A stretch of DNA of 64,000 bases from NCBI RefSeq assembly GCF_046224405.1, contig NZ_JBJXRK010000004.1, positions 62,001 through 126,000 of the forward strand, in the 5' to 3' direction. Made by a program: the position numbers and the translations under genes. Shown piece by piece: positions 26,827 to 36,378 of this stretch. Each line of letters begins with the position of its first letter. The stretch's first letter is position 1. Under the pieces are notes generated by a model. The model had not been told where the DNA came from. It searched no databases and saw only the letters and a list, made by a program, of their open reading frames with translations. The stretch comes from Gudongella sp046224405 (lineage in GTDB: Bacteria > Bacillota > Clostridia > Tissierellales > Tissierellaceae).

Positions 26827-27260
26827 CAGTTGCTCCTCTCAGTCTCCATCAGCCCTGCTGCCTTGTTGATTATTCTTATCAGATGGAGGGCTTCCTCACT
26901 TCCGATCCCCTCAATGAAAAGGTCAAGATTATGGTTTACTGCATCCTTCTTCATTTCCAGATGCTCCTTACCCTTCCCAGTTATCATAACATCCACCCTA
27001 CGCCTGTCCTTTTCGTTTGACCTTGTAACCACAAAGCCCTTTTTCCTTAGAGCTGTAAGTGTCGCTGTAGTCCTTGGCCTTGACATATGTAGCTTTTCGC
27101 TTATCTCCGAAGGACTTGTTTCCATTTCGTCACTCCCTGCAAGATAATACAGGACATAGAGCTCCCCTTGCAGGAACTCCACAAGCTGGGAAAAAGCCTC
27201 CATGTAGTATACCTTGCCAAGTGCTTCTATAAGCTGGTTCTTAAGTCTGTAATCATCCAT
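26826..27260 (-). CDS. MarR-family transcriptional regulator
   Basis: A 144-residue winged-helix repressor-type protein. The HTH region (SPSEISEKLHMSRPRTTATLTALRKKG, split here by position about 52-78) and the wing with DRRRVDV (about 88-94) are characteristic. The start at 27260 is preferred to ATG at 27266 because the GGGGGG site needs the extra spacing. It is the first gene of the MarR-ATPase-permease operon and probably controls it. An AT-rich repeated site lies just upstream, between this operon and the divergent MFS gene. Confidence 0.92.
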   Translation of the reverse strand: MDDYRLKNQLIEALGKVYYMEAFSQLVEFLQGELYVLYYLAGSDEMETSPSEISEKLHMSRPRTTATLTALRKKGFVVTRSNEKDRRRVDVMITGKGKEHLEMKKDAVNHNLDLFIEGIGSEEALHLIRIINKAAGLMETERSN

Positions 27261-27284
27261 CCTCATCCCCCCATAGTTAACCCC

Positions 27285-27309
27285 ATTAATTATTAATGCT
27301 ATTAATTAT
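27285..27309. promoter_or_regulatory. Candidate MarR operator
   Basis: Two ATTAATTAT elements separated by TAATGCT form an AT-rich repeated, partly palindromic site about 25 nt upstream of the MarR start. The position suits autoregulation; binding is inferred. Confidence 0.4.
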
Positions 27310-27418
27310 ATCACGGTCAGTCCATGCTCATGTAAAATATTATGTATTTTTAATAAAATAATTTAAACTCTGTCCTGATACTGTATAATTAGATTATACA
27401 TTCCTAGGAGGTGCCCAC

Positions 27419-28699
27419 TTGAAGCTCAACAATAAACGTACTTTTTTCATAGGTCTTGCATTTATGTCCATTGCATCATTCTGGCAGCTTTACGATAATA
27501 TCATCCCACTGATTCTCCAGAACACATTTGGTGTGGGGGAAACCTTTACGGGGACCATCATGGCCCTGGACAATCTGTTGGCACTTTTCCTGCTGCCGTT
27601 TTTCGGCGCCCTGTCTGATAGGGTTGACACAAGGTTTGGAAAGAGGACTCCTTTTATTGTCCTGGGCACAATAGGTGCAGTTTCCTTTATGCTCCTGATC
27701 CCTATTTCAGATAATCTCCAGAGCTTTCCCCTCTTCTTCATTTCCCTTGGGGCAGTTCTTTTGGCCATGAGCACCTACAGGTCCCCTGCTGTTGCCCTTA
27801 TGCCTGACCTGACTCCAAAGCCCCTAAGAAGCAAGGCAAACGCCATAATCAACCTTATGGGAGCTGTCGGTGCAATCTTCGCCCTTGCAGTCATTGCCAT
27901 CCTGGTTCCAGATGATCCAAACCCCAGCTATTTCAGTGTCTTTCTGGTAATAGCACTTTTGATGGTCTTTTCTGTCATTGTTCTTGTAAGGACAATCAAT
28001 GAGAAGAAGCTGTCAGCAGAGATGAAGGAGTTCAATGATTCACAGGATCTGGAGGATGATGAGGCCAATGGTAAGGGTGGGGATATGCCTCCTGATGTGA
28101 AAAGGAGTCTCTATTTCATTCTTGCTTCCATTTTCCTGTGGTTCACGGCATACAATGCTGTCACAACAGCATTTTCAAGATATGCAGGACGTGTTTGGGG
28201 GCTTCAGGGTGGAAGCTTTGCAAATGCCCTCTTGGTAGCAACGGGAGCAGCAATTCTTAGCTATATCCCAATCGGTATAATCGCCAGCAGGATAGGGAGA
28301 AAAAAGACAATAATTGCAGGCATCCTCTTTATGAGCACTTCATATTTCCTGGGCTTCCTATTTGTAGAGTATTCTCCAGCAATTAACGCCGTGTTTGCCC
28401 TAACAGGAATTGGTTGGGCTGCCATAAGCGTGAACTCATACCCAATGGTTGTGGAGATGAGCAAAAGCGCAGATGTTGGCAAGTACACAGGTCTCTACTA
28501 CACATTTTCCATGTCAGCCCAGATTTTCACTCCAATACTTTCAGGCTTTTTCCTTGAAAATGTTGGCTACAGGACACTGTTTCCATATTCCGTATTCTTT
28601 TCCCTGGCATCCCTTGTAACCATGTTGATGGTTAAGCACGGGGATTCAAGACCACCAAAGAAGGGTAGCACACTTGACCATTTCGATGTTGACGATTAA
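27419..28699 (+). CDS. MFS transporter, GPH/SUC-like
   Basis: A 12-helix membrane carrier of 426 residues, one of the few plus-strand genes. The loop 2-3 motif DRVDTRFGKRTPFI (about residues 67-80) is typical of the glycoside-pentoside-hexuronide and sucrose-type MFS groups. A charged central loop (about 196-225) separates the two six-helix halves. The start is TTG at 27419, 6 bases after AGGAGGTG. A glycerophosphodiester phosphodiesterase gene follows after 11 nt, so the pair form an operon, possibly for uptake and use of a glycosylated or glycerol-derived compound; that is inference. Confidence 0.88.
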   Translation: MKLNNKRTFFIGLAFMSIASFWQLYDNIIPLILQNTFGVGETFTGTIMALDNLLALFLLPFFGALSDRVDTRFGKRTPFIVLGTIGAVSFMLLIPISDNLQSFPLFFISLGAVLLAMSTYRSPAVALMPDLTPKPLRSKANAIINLMGAVGAIFALAVIAILVPDDPNPSYFSVFLVIALLMVFSVIVLVRTINEKKLSAEMKEFNDSQDLEDDEANGKGGDMPPDVKRSLYFILASIFLWFTAYNAVTTAFSRYAGRVWGLQGGSFANALLVATGAAILSYIPIGIIASRIGRKKTIIAGILFMSTSYFLGFLFVEYSPAINAVFALTGIGWAAISVNSYPMVVEMSKSADVGKYTGLYYTFSMSAQIFTPILSGFFLENVGYRTLFPYSVFFSLASLVTMLMVKHGDSRPPKKGSTLDHFDVDD

Positions 28700-28710
28700 A
28701 GGAGGATTCC

Positions 28711-29520
28711 ATGTTGATAGCACTCATAGGGGGATTGCTGGCCTTATACCTTTATGCTATAAAGCCTAATTCTCCCAGCAAGAAAAACCTAAAGCCCTTT
28801 CTTGGAAGGTACTATGCCCACAGGGGATTGTTCGACAACAGTTCAGATGCACCTGAAAACTCCCTTAATGCAATCTCCCTTGCAGTGGAACAAGGCTATG
28901 GGGTTGAATTTGATGTTAGAATTACAAGGGACAAGATTCTAGTGGTGATACATGACAACAGGCTCCAGAGAGCTGCAGGGATGAATAAACTAGTGACTGA
29001 AATGACCTTTGATGAGCTTAGGGAAATTACATTGTTCCACTCCCAGGAGGAAATTCCAACCCTCCATGATGTGCTAAATCTAGTTGATGGAAGGGTTCCC
29101 ATCATTGTTGAACTAAAGCAGGATGGAGGCGGAGACACAACAATATGTGATGTCGTGTCCCCAGTCCTTGATGATTACAATGGGGACTACATGGTTGAAT
29201 CCTTTAATCCAGTACTTATGATCTGGTACAAAAAAAATAGACCCTCCGTTATCAGGGGTCAGCTGTCCACAAATCATCTGAAGGAGGGCAAGAAGGGTCT
29301 GCTTCTTAACCTGTCCCTTCAGTATCTTCTGTTCAATTTCCTGGTTAAGCCGGATTTTATTGCCTACAATCACATTTATGGAAACAACCTGTCTCTTTTC
29401 ATAAACACTAGGCTCTTCGGAATAACCACTGTTGCATACACTCTTAAATCCCAGAAGGAGCTGGACAGAAACAGGACTCGCTTTGATATCCTTATATTTG
29501 ACAGCTTCATTCCAGAATAG
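28711..29520 (+). CDS. Glycerophosphodiester phosphodiesterase
   Basis: A 269-residue GDPD-family enzyme that hydrolyses glycerophosphodiesters to glycerol-3-phosphate and an alcohol. An N-terminal hydrophobic segment (about residues 2-18) suggests membrane anchoring. The TIM-barrel catalytic motifs are intact: YYAHRGLFDN (HR about 40), EFDVRITRD with the metal Glu/Asp, and VVIHDN (His about 83). Later conserved VELK and YMVESFNP are present. AGGAGG precedes the ATG. It is co-transcribed with the upstream MFS carrier. Confidence 0.93.
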   Translation: MLIALIGGLLALYLYAIKPNSPSKKNLKPFLGRYYAHRGLFDNSSDAPENSLNAISLAVEQGYGVEFDVRITRDKILVVIHDNRLQRAAGMNKLVTEMTFDELREITLFHSQEEIPTLHDVLNLVDGRVPIIVELKQDGGGDTTICDVVSPVLDDYNGDYMVESFNPVLMIWYKKNRPSVIRGQLSTNHLKEGKKGLLLNLSLQYLLFNFLVKPDFIAYNHIYGNNLSLFINTRLFGITTVAYTLKSQKELDRNRTRFDILIFDSFIPE

Positions 29521-29647
29521 GATAAACAGTTATAAATAAAGCATATCAAGATGCATTAAGGGAGCTTTTTATGATACTCATCAACGGAAATTTCTTAATA
29601 CAAGAATGATACAAAAAAATAGAAATTTCCTATTCGTAATAAACAGG

Positions 29648-29676
29648 AAAAGGATTTCTCAGCTGAGAAATCCTTT
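29648..29676. terminator. Bidirectional terminator between GDPD and yerC
   Basis: A long perfect palindrome (AAAGGATTTCTCAG and complement) with T-rich flanks lies between convergent genes and could serve both. Confidence 0.75.
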
Positions 29677-29680
29677 ATGA

Positions 29681-29986
29681 TTATTCCTTTTCAATTAGAC
29701 CAAGCTTTTCAAATACAACCTTGTAGCCGTCTGCTCCATAATTAAGCGACCTGTTGATACGGCTGATTGTTGCGGTGGAAGCGCCTGTTTCCTCTTCAAT
29801 CTCATTATAGGTCTTGTTGGCCTTCAAGAGCTTAGCAACTTCAAGTCTCTGCGCAATTGCCTGAACTTCCTTTATTGTACAGATATCCTCGAAAAAGCGG
29901 TAACATTCGTCCATATTCTCCAGCTGCAATATAGCCTCAAACAAACTGTCTGCCTGCTTACTCTTGATTTTTGAGTTATAGACCAT
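29681..29986 (-). CDS. YerC/YecD family TrpR-related protein
   Basis: A 101-residue helix-turn-helix protein of the TrpR superfamily, a family widespread in Firmicutes with no firm function. Helical N-terminal segments lead to KEVQAIAQRLEVAKLLKANKTYNEIEEETG and the recognition helix STATISRINRSL. The start at 29986 follows AGGAGAGG; a longer upstream extension lacks such a site. Length fits the family. It lies alone between a bidirectional terminator and the fhs terminator. Confidence 0.92.
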   Translation of the reverse strand: MVYNSKIKSKQADSLFEAILQLENMDECYRFFEDICTIKEVQAIAQRLEVAKLLKANKTYNEIEEETGASTATISRINRSLNYGADGYKVVFEKLGLIEKE

Positions 29987-30051
29987 TTTATCCTCTCCTA
30001 TCTTTGGTTTAATATACTTATATATTACTGTATAAAAGTGGACTTGTAAAC

Positions 30052-30080
30052 AAAAAGCTGGGATTTTCACCCAGCTTTTT
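30052..30080 (-). terminator. Intrinsic terminator after fhs
   Basis: AAAGCTGGGT / ATCCCAGCTTTTT hairpin with T tracts on both sides, just past the fhs stop. Confidence 0.85.
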
Positions 30081-30085
30081 TTTAT

Positions 30086-31756
30086 CTAGAACAATCCTAC
30101 GATCTCACCTGACTCTAGAATATCTATGTTGTCCGCTGAAGGAACCTTTGGAAGTCCTGGCATTGTCATGATATCTCCTGTAAGGGCCACTAGGAATCCT
30201 GCTCCCTTTGAGACCTTTATGTCTCTTACAGTTATCTTGAAGCCTGATGGTCTACCCAAAAGTGTCGGGTCATCTGACATTGAGTACTGGGTCTTTGCCA
30301 TACAGATCGGCATCTTGTCAAAGCCCATCTTTTCGATGTTAGCAATCTGCTTCTGGCATCCCTTTGTAAAGTCAACGCCGTCTGCTCCATAGATTTCTCT
30401 TGCAATTGTCTCTATCTTCTCCATTATTGGCGCGTTTACATCATAAAGTGGCTTGAAGTTCGCTTCGCCCCTCTCTACAACCTCAACTACCTTCTTGGCA
30501 AGCTCAGCTCCACCTTCTCCACCTTTTGCCCATACCTCTGAAAGAACAGCAGTTGCACCAAGCTCTTCACACTTGTTCAGGACGAAGTCAAGCTCTGCCT
30601 GTGTGTCTGTTGGGAAGTTGTTTACTGCAACAACAGCTGGAACTCCAAATTTCTTAACGTTCTCGATGTGCTTTTCAAGGTTTTCAAAGCCCTTTGCAAG
30701 CTGGTCAAGATTCTCAGTTCCAAGCTCATCCTTCTTTGCTCCCCCGTGGTGCTTAAGAGCTCTTACAGTTGCTACGATTACTGCTGCATCCGGTTTAAGG
30801 TCACCGAATCTGGCCTTGATGTCAAAGAACTTCTCAGCTCCAAGGTCAGCACCGAAGCCAGCCTCTGTAACTGTGTAATCTGCAAGCTTAAGAGCAAGCT
30901 TTGTAGCAAGCATTGAGTTACAGCCATGAGCTATGTTTGCAAATGGTCCGCCATGGATCAATGCAGGTGTATTTTCAAGAGTCTGTACAAGGTTTGGAGC
31001 TATTGCATCCTTCATAAGAAGTGCTACTGCTCCCTGTGCGTTTAGATCCTTTGCATGTACTGGACTACCGTCGAACTTGTAGGCTACAATTACATCTCCA
31101 ACTCTTCTCTTAAGGTCCTCAAGGTCCTCTGCAAGACAGAATATGGCCATTATCTCTGATGCAACCGAAATATCAAAGCCGTCTTCCCTTGGCATTCCGT
31201 TTGGCTTTCCACCAAGTCCTACAACAACATTTCTCAAAGCTCTGTCATTCATGTCCATAACTCTCTTCCAGACAATCCTTCTTGGATCTATCCCAAGCTT
31301 GTTTCCCTGATGTATGTGGTTGTCCAGCAGTGCTGAAATTAGGTTGTTGGCAGTTGTGATTGCGTGGAAGTCACCTGTAAAGTGAAGGTTGATATCCTCC
31401 ATGGGAACTACCTGTGCGTATCCTCCACCTGCTGCTCCACCCTTAACTCCGAAGCTTGGTCCCAAGGAAGGCTCTCTCAATGTTGTAATTGCCTTTTTTC
31501 CGATTTTGTTAAGTCCCATTGAAAGACCAATGTTTGTTGTGGTCTTTCCTTCTCCTGCTGGAGTTGGATTTATTGCGGTAACAAGAATAAGTTTTCCGTT
31601 TGGCTTATCCTTCATGCTCTTGAATACATCCAATGAAACCTTAGCCTTGTATTTACCATAGTTTACTATGTCATCTTCTCCAATGCCTAAGTTTGCCGCT
31701 ACGTCCTTTATTGGAATCATATTGGCCGCCTGTGCTATCTGAACATCTGTTTTCAA
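30086..31756 (-). CDS. fhs: Formate--tetrahydrofolate ligase
   Basis: This cytoplasmic enzyme makes 10-formyl-THF from formate, THF and ATP. It serves purine synthesis and, in acetogens and purine or amino-acid fermenters, one-carbon metabolism. The 556-residue protein is canonical: P-loop-like TPAGEGKTTTNIGL near residue 63, GGAAGGGYAQVVPMEDINLHFTGD near 110, and the conserved ALVALTGDIMTMPGLPK-like end (LVALTGDIMTMPGLP). The start is TTG at 31756, 5-6 bases after GGGGGAA; an in-frame extension upstream is rejected. It is adjacent to the pur cluster but separated by the purD terminator. Confidence 0.97.
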   Translation of the reverse strand: MKTDVQIAQAANMIPIKDVAANLGIGEDDIVNYGKYKAKVSLDVFKSMKDKPNGKLILVTAINPTPAGEGKTTTNIGLSMGLNKIGKKAITTLREPSLGPSFGVKGGAAGGGYAQVVPMEDINLHFTGDFHAITTANNLISALLDNHIHQGNKLGIDPRRIVWKRVMDMNDRALRNVVVGLGGKPNGMPREDGFDISVASEIMAIFCLAEDLEDLKRRVGDVIVAYKFDGSPVHAKDLNAQGAVALLMKDAIAPNLVQTLENTPALIHGGPFANIAHGCNSMLATKLALKLADYTVTEAGFGADLGAEKFFDIKARFGDLKPDAAVIVATVRALKHHGGAKKDELGTENLDQLAKGFENLEKHIENVKKFGVPAVVAVNNFPTDTQAELDFVLNKCEELGATAVLSEVWAKGGEGGAELAKKVVEVVERGEANFKPLYDVNAPIMEKIETIAREIYGADGVDFTKGCQKQIANIEKMGFDKMPICMAKTQYSMSDDPTLLGRPSGFKITVRDIKVSKGAGFLVALTGDIMTMPGLPKVPSADNIDILESGEIVGLF

Positions 31757-31855
31757 AAAAATTCCCCCTCTTAATTGTAGTATGTCCAACTCTTATATTT
31801 ATACCCACCAGAGCATAAGTTTATAGCTGGAATGTTTTTAATTTGGAATGGAAAA

Positions 31856-31890
31856 AGCTCATACTACTACTATTATAGCAGATATGAGCT
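31856..31890 (-). terminator. Intrinsic terminator of the pur operon after purD
   Basis: AGCTCATA pairs with TATGAGCT, followed on the minus strand by TTTTTCC, about 40 nt past the purD stop. Confidence 0.75.
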
Positions 31891-31928
31891 GAATTTGAAA
31901 TATTTTTAATTGTTAAATAATTTACTAA

Positions 31929-33182
31929 TTACTTGAACAGACCAATGTCCCGTCTATAACCCATGTCCTTGAAGGAGATCCCTTCGATCGCCTGGTATAT
32001 CTTCTCCCTGGCATGGCTCATTTCTCCAGTGCAGGTAACTGAAAGCACCCTGCCGCCATTGGTTACAAAATGCTCACCTTCTATTTTTGTTCCATTGTGA
32101 AATACCATGATATCCTCATCAGGATAAGGCAGGCCATAGATTCTGTAGCCCTTCTTATAGTAGCCCGGATAGCCACCTGATGTCAATACCACAGTCATGC
32201 AGGCTTCCTCCTTCCAGGTCATGTGGTCTTCCTTAAGGTCTCCAACTATTGAGTGGATGAAAATCTCCAGCAGGTCTGATTCCAGCCTTGGAAGGACCAC
32301 CTCTGTCTCTGGGTCTCCGAATCTTACATTGAATTCAAGTACCTTAGGGCCTTCCTGGCTTATCATAAAGCCGATGAAAAGAATCCCCGTGAAGTTGTGC
32401 CCATCCGCTTCCAGCCCCTCTTCTATCCTGTCAAGCACCTCCAACCTTATCTTCCTGTTGAACTCCTCATTGAAAAATGGGCTTGGTGAATAGCAGCCCA
32501 CACCTCCTGTGTTGGGTCCCTTGTCATCCTCGAAGATCTGCTTGTAGTCCTTTGCACTTTCCATTGGAAATAGCCTGTTGTGGGATACAAAGCATAGAAG
32601 GGAAGCCTCAGTGCCCTCAAGAAATTCCTCAATTACAACCCTTTGTCCCTCATCTCCGAAAATCCTATCCACCAGTACCTCCTTAAGGGTCTGTTGGGCT
32701 ATTTCCTTGTTTTCACATATCACAACACCCTTGCCAAGGCAAAGGCCATCAGCCTTAATCACCAAGGGATATGAGAATTCCGAGAGTCCTTCAATTGCCT
32801 TGTTGTACTCTGTGAATGTCTTGTACTTTGCCGTGGGTATATTGTGCCTTACCATGAAATCCTTAGCAAAATCCTTGCTTCCCTCAAGCCTTGCACTGAA
32901 GGCGTCGGGCCCAAAAACGCTGATACCTTCCTCCTCAAACATGTCAGTTATCCCAAGAACCAAAGGCTCCTCAGGGCCAACCACCACAAGGTCTATTTCA
33001 AGGGTCTTTGAAAACTCCAGAAGTCTTTCCAGATCATTGGACTGGATTGGAACATTTGTTGCCACAAGGGAGGTTCCACCATTTCCAGGTGCACAATAAA
33101 GCTCCTCAATTTCTCTTGACTGAGCCAGTTTCCAGCAGAGGGCGTGCTCCCTACCTCCGCTTCCTATTACCAATACCTTCAT
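31929..33182 (-). CDS. purD: Phosphoribosylamine--glycine ligase
   Basis: PurD makes GAR from phosphoribosylamine, glycine and ATP, step 2 of purine synthesis. The 417-residue ATP-grasp protein begins MKVLVIGSGGREHALCWKL and has the family ATP-grasp and metal motifs (KADGLCLGKGVV near 144, GPNTGGVGCYSP near 222, EFNVRFGDPETE near 284). It is the last gene of purE-F-M-N-H-D, starting 10 nt after purH. Confidence 0.97.
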   Translation of the reverse strand: MKVLVIGSGGREHALCWKLAQSREIEELYCAPGNGGTSLVATNVPIQSNDLERLLEFSKTLEIDLVVVGPEEPLVLGITDMFEEEGISVFGPDAFSARLEGSKDFAKDFMVRHNIPTAKYKTFTEYNKAIEGLSEFSYPLVIKADGLCLGKGVVICENKEIAQQTLKEVLVDRIFGDEGQRVVIEEFLEGTEASLLCFVSHNRLFPMESAKDYKQIFEDDKGPNTGGVGCYSPSPFFNEEFNRKIRLEVLDRIEEGLEADGHNFTGILFIGFMISQEGPKVLEFNVRFGDPETEVVLPRLESDLLEIFIHSIVGDLKEDHMTWKEEACMTVVLTSGGYPGYYKKGYRIYGLPYPDEDIMVFHNGTKIEGEHFVTNGGRVLSVTCTGEMSHAREKIYQAIEGISFKDMGYRRDIGLFK

Positions 33183-33192
33183 CAAATCCCTC

Positions 33193-34725
33193 CTAATGTC
33201 TGAAATGCCTGATTCCAGTGAATACCATGGCCATCTTGTTCAGATCTGCTTCCTTTACAACCTCCGAATCCCTTACAGAGCCTCCTGGCTGAATTACCGA
33301 CGAGATTCCAGCCTGGGCCAATGCTTCAATTGAATCCTTGAATGGAAAGAAGCCATCTGAAGCAAGCACCGCTCCCCTTGTCTTCTCTCCAGCCCTTTCT
33401 ATTGCCTTCTGAACAGCCCAGAACCTGTTGACCTCACCAAGGCCAATTCCCAGGGTTGCTCCATTTTTTGCTATGACAACCCCGTTTGATGATATGTGCT
33501 TGGCAATCTTCCATGCGAATACCATGTCGTCAAGCTCATCCTCCTCGGGGAATCTCTTGGTGGTTATCTCCATATCATCCTGGAGAAGAAGCCTGTTTCT
33601 ATCCTGCAGGAGCATGCCGCCCTCAACCTGCTTTGTCATGGGCTTGGTGTAGCTTGATTCTGACAGCTCCGGTATCTGCAAAAGCCTTACATTCTTTTTT
33701 TCCTTAAGTATTTCAAGAGCTTCATCTGAAAATGATGGTGCTATGATTATCTCAAGGAATATTTTCGACAGCCTTTCTGCAAGCTCCCTTGTTACCTCCC
33801 TGTTAAGGGCCACTATCCCCCCAAATATGGACTCTGTATCTGATTCATAAGCCTTTTCAAAGGCCTCCACAATTGTTTTTCCAACTCCTGCACCACAGGG
33901 ATTGCCATGCTTGACCGCAATGGCTGCAGGCTCGTCAAATTCCTTCACAATTGAGATAGCTCCGTTTCCATCATTTATGTTGTTGTAGGACAATTCCTTC
34001 CCATGAAGCTGCTCTGCACCTGCAATGGTTCCCTCGGTTTGGTTGTAGTCAGTATAGAAAGCAGCCTTCTGATGTGGATTTTCACCGTATCTTAGCTGAT
34101 CCTTCTTCTTATATGGCAAGGTAAGGTACTCAGGGAAGGTCTCCTGGCAAAGCTCATTGAAGTACTGGGCTATGAGGGCATCGTAGTAGGCTGTGTAGTT
34201 GAAGACCTTCCTTGCCAGCTCCAGTCTTGTTTCAGGCTTTGTGTTGCCCCCTTGCCTAAGCTCAAGGAGTACCTGGTTGTAGTCGGCAGGGTCTATCACA
34301 ACGGTGACATCCTGGAAATTCTTTGCAGCTGCCCGTATCATGGAAGGTCCTCCTATGTCAATGTTCTCAATGGCCTCCTCCATGCCTACACCCTTTTTTG
34401 CAACAGTCTCCTCAAAGGGATAAAGGTTGTTAACAACCATATGGATTGGGAATATTCCCATTTCCTCGATTACCCTTCTGTGCTCTTCCTTGTCCCGCCT
34501 AAAAAGAATGCCCCCATGTATTCTGGGATTGAGGGTCTTGACCCTTCCATCAAGTATTTCTGGAAACTTTGTGATCTCATCTATCTCCCTGGCTTCAATC
34601 CCGTTCTCCAACAGGAGCTTGTAGGTCCCTCCAGTGGATATTATCTCCCAATCCATCTGGATCAATTTTTCCGCAAATTCGACTATTCCTCTCTTGTCGT
34701 ATACGCTAATCAATGCTCGCTTCAT
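33193..34725 (-). CDS. purH: Bifunctional AICAR transformylase/IMP cyclohydrolase
   Basis: PurH carries out the last two steps to IMP using 10-formyl-THF. The 510-residue protein has an N-terminal IMP cyclohydrolase domain (MKRALISVYDKRGIVEFAEKL; STGGT near 36; RVKTLNPRIHGGIL near 64) and a C-terminal transformylase domain with AVKHGNPCG (catalytic Lys-His) near 251 and QPGGSVRD near 481. Start 34725 follows GGAGGTAACC, so the ORF overlaps the end of purN by 20 bases. Confidence 0.97.
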   Translation of the reverse strand: MKRALISVYDKRGIVEFAEKLIQMDWEIISTGGTYKLLLENGIEAREIDEITKFPEILDGRVKTLNPRIHGGILFRRDKEEHRRVIEEMGIFPIHMVVNNLYPFEETVAKKGVGMEEAIENIDIGGPSMIRAAAKNFQDVTVVIDPADYNQVLLELRQGGNTKPETRLELARKVFNYTAYYDALIAQYFNELCQETFPEYLTLPYKKKDQLRYGENPHQKAAFYTDYNQTEGTIAGAEQLHGKELSYNNINDGNGAISIVKEFDEPAAIAVKHGNPCGAGVGKTIVEAFEKAYESDTESIFGGIVALNREVTRELAERLSKIFLEIIIAPSFSDEALEILKEKKNVRLLQIPELSESSYTKPMTKQVEGGMLLQDRNRLLLQDDMEITTKRFPEEDELDDMVFAWKIAKHISSNGVVIAKNGATLGIGLGEVNRFWAVQKAIERAGEKTRGAVLASDGFFPFKDSIEALAQAGISSVIQPGGSVRDSEVVKEADLNKMAMVFTGIRHFRH

Positions 34726-35335
34726 GGTTACCTCCATTGTTTTCATTTCCAAGCTTAAGGCACATATCTCCAAGGGCCTTAACTAGGATTCTATGTTCCA
34801 CCTGGAGCACCCTTTTCTTAAGTGTCTCCACAGTATCATCCTTCCTAACGGGAACCACTTCCTGCAAGAGTATGGGCCCTGTATCAGTTCCCTCATCAAC
34901 AATGTGAACAGTGGCTCCAGTCTCCCTGTCTCCAGATTCAAGAACAGCACTGTGGACCCTTTCTCCATAGAAGCCTTTGCCACAGAATTTAGGAATAAGG
35001 GAGGGGTGGATATTAATTATCCTATTTCTGAATCCATCAATAAAAAGTGGTGACAGTACCCTGAGATAGCCTGCAAGAACAACCAGTTGGACCCCCTCTT
35101 CCTCAAAAAGCTCCATAAGCCTTCTGTCATAGTCCTCACCCTTAAAGATCGAAGGGCTCACAAACTCGCTCCTTATGCCCCCTTCCGCGGCTCTTTCAAT
35201 GGCATAGGCATCCTTCTTGTTTGAAATCACAAGAACAATCCTGCCCTTTATGTCACCTTCCTGGCAGGCATCTATTATGGCTTGCAGGTTGGTACCCCCT
35301 CCGGAGACCAGAACACCAATCCTTACACCTTCCAT
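34706..35335 (-). CDS. purN: Phosphoribosylglycinamide formyltransferase
   Basis: PurN transfers a formyl group from 10-formyl-THF to GAR. The 209-residue protein shows GVLVSGGGTNLQAIID at the N-terminus, the catalytic Asn-His region in INIHPSLIPKF (about 106-116) and the downstream Asp in EGTDTGPIL (about 144). It overlaps purM by 13 bases upstream and purH by 20 bases downstream, indicating tight translational coupling. Confidence 0.97.
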   Translation of the reverse strand: MEGVRIGVLVSGGGTNLQAIIDACQEGDIKGRIVLVISNKKDAYAIERAAEGGIRSEFVSPSIFKGEDYDRRLMELFEEEGVQLVVLAGYLRVLSPLFIDGFRNRIINIHPSLIPKFCGKGFYGERVHSAVLESGDRETGATVHIVDEGTDTGPILLQEVVPVRKDDTVETLKKRVLQVEHRILVKALGDMCLKLGNENNGGNHEASID

Positions 35336-36357
35336 ATCTCTACTCCCTTTTCTCCTTCAACAACCTCTCCAAGGACATAGAACTCCTCATCCTTTTCCAC
35401 AAGATGATGTGCTATTCTTTCCGCCTCATCAGGATCTGCCACAAGGACCATGCCAACACCCATGTTGAAGGTCCCATACATCTCCTCCTCTTCAATCTGT
35501 CCCCATTCCTGCAGAAGCTTAAAGATTTTCGGAGTCTTGATCACTCCTGTATCCACCTTTGCCATAGTCCCTTCAGGCAGCATCCTTGGAATGTTCTCGA
35601 AGAAGCCTCCGCCTGTGATATGACTTAAGCCTTTAATATCAAATTCTTTGAGCAATGGAAGAACCTGTTTACTGTAGATCCTGGTTGGTACAAGAAGCTC
35701 CTCACCAATTGTCTTTTCCAGTTCCTCCACATAGGTATCCACTGAATAACCCATCCTGTCAAAGACAATTTTCCTCACAAGTGAAAAACCGTTGCTGTGC
35801 AATCCGCTTGAAGGCAGTCCCAGAATCACATCTCCTGGACGGATGGTTTCTCCAGTTATGATTCTGCTCTTGTCAACCGCCCCTACAACAAAGCCTGCAA
35901 CATCGTATTCCCCTTCCTGGTAGAATCCAGGCATCTCAGCCGTTTCACCACCTACAAGGGCGCAGCCCGCCTTGACGCATCCATTGGCTACGCCTTCAAC
36001 AATACTGGCCATCTTTTCGGGAAGGAGCTTACCGGTTGCGATATAATCAAGAAAGAACAGTGGCTTGGCTCCTTGACATAGGATGTCGTTGGCACACATT
36101 GCAACGCAGTCCTCACCTATGGTATCGTGCCTGTCCATCATAAATGCCAGCTTCAGCTTTGTTCCAACCCCATCTGTACCTGAAACCAAAACCGGCTCCT
36201 TCATTTCACTAATATCCAATTGAAACATTCCTGAAAATCCTCCAAGGTGTGAAAGCACCCCCGGTATATGGGTTTTTTCGATAAATTTCTTGATCATCTG
36301 GACCTCTTTATATCCAGCTTCCTTGTCAACTCCAGAATCCTTATACGTTAAAGACAT
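35323..36357 (-). CDS. purM: Phosphoribosylformylglycinamidine cyclo-ligase
   Basis: PurM closes the imidazole ring to form AIR with ATP. The 344-residue protein opens MSLTYKDSGVDKEAG, has the conserved VSGTDGVGTKLKLA near 60, the CANDILCQGAKPLFFLDYIATG region near 88 and GGETAEMPGFY near 135, then GLSHITGGGF in the C-terminal domain. AGGAGGGG precedes the ATG. It lies between purF and purN. Confidence 0.98.
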   Translation of the reverse strand: MSLTYKDSGVDKEAGYKEVQMIKKFIEKTHIPGVLSHLGGFSGMFQLDISEMKEPVLVSGTDGVGTKLKLAFMMDRHDTIGEDCVAMCANDILCQGAKPLFFLDYIATGKLLPEKMASIVEGVANGCVKAGCALVGGETAEMPGFYQEGEYDVAGFVVGAVDKSRIITGETIRPGDVILGLPSSGLHSNGFSLVRKIVFDRMGYSVDTYVEELEKTIGEELLVPTRIYSKQVLPLLKEFDIKGLSHITGGGFFENIPRMLPEGTMAKVDTGVIKTPKIFKLLQEWGQIEEEEMYGTFNMGVGMVLVADPDEAERIAHHLVEKDEEFYVLGEVVEGEKGVEIWKV

Positions 36358-36378
36358 GAACAGCCCCTCCTAAAATTT

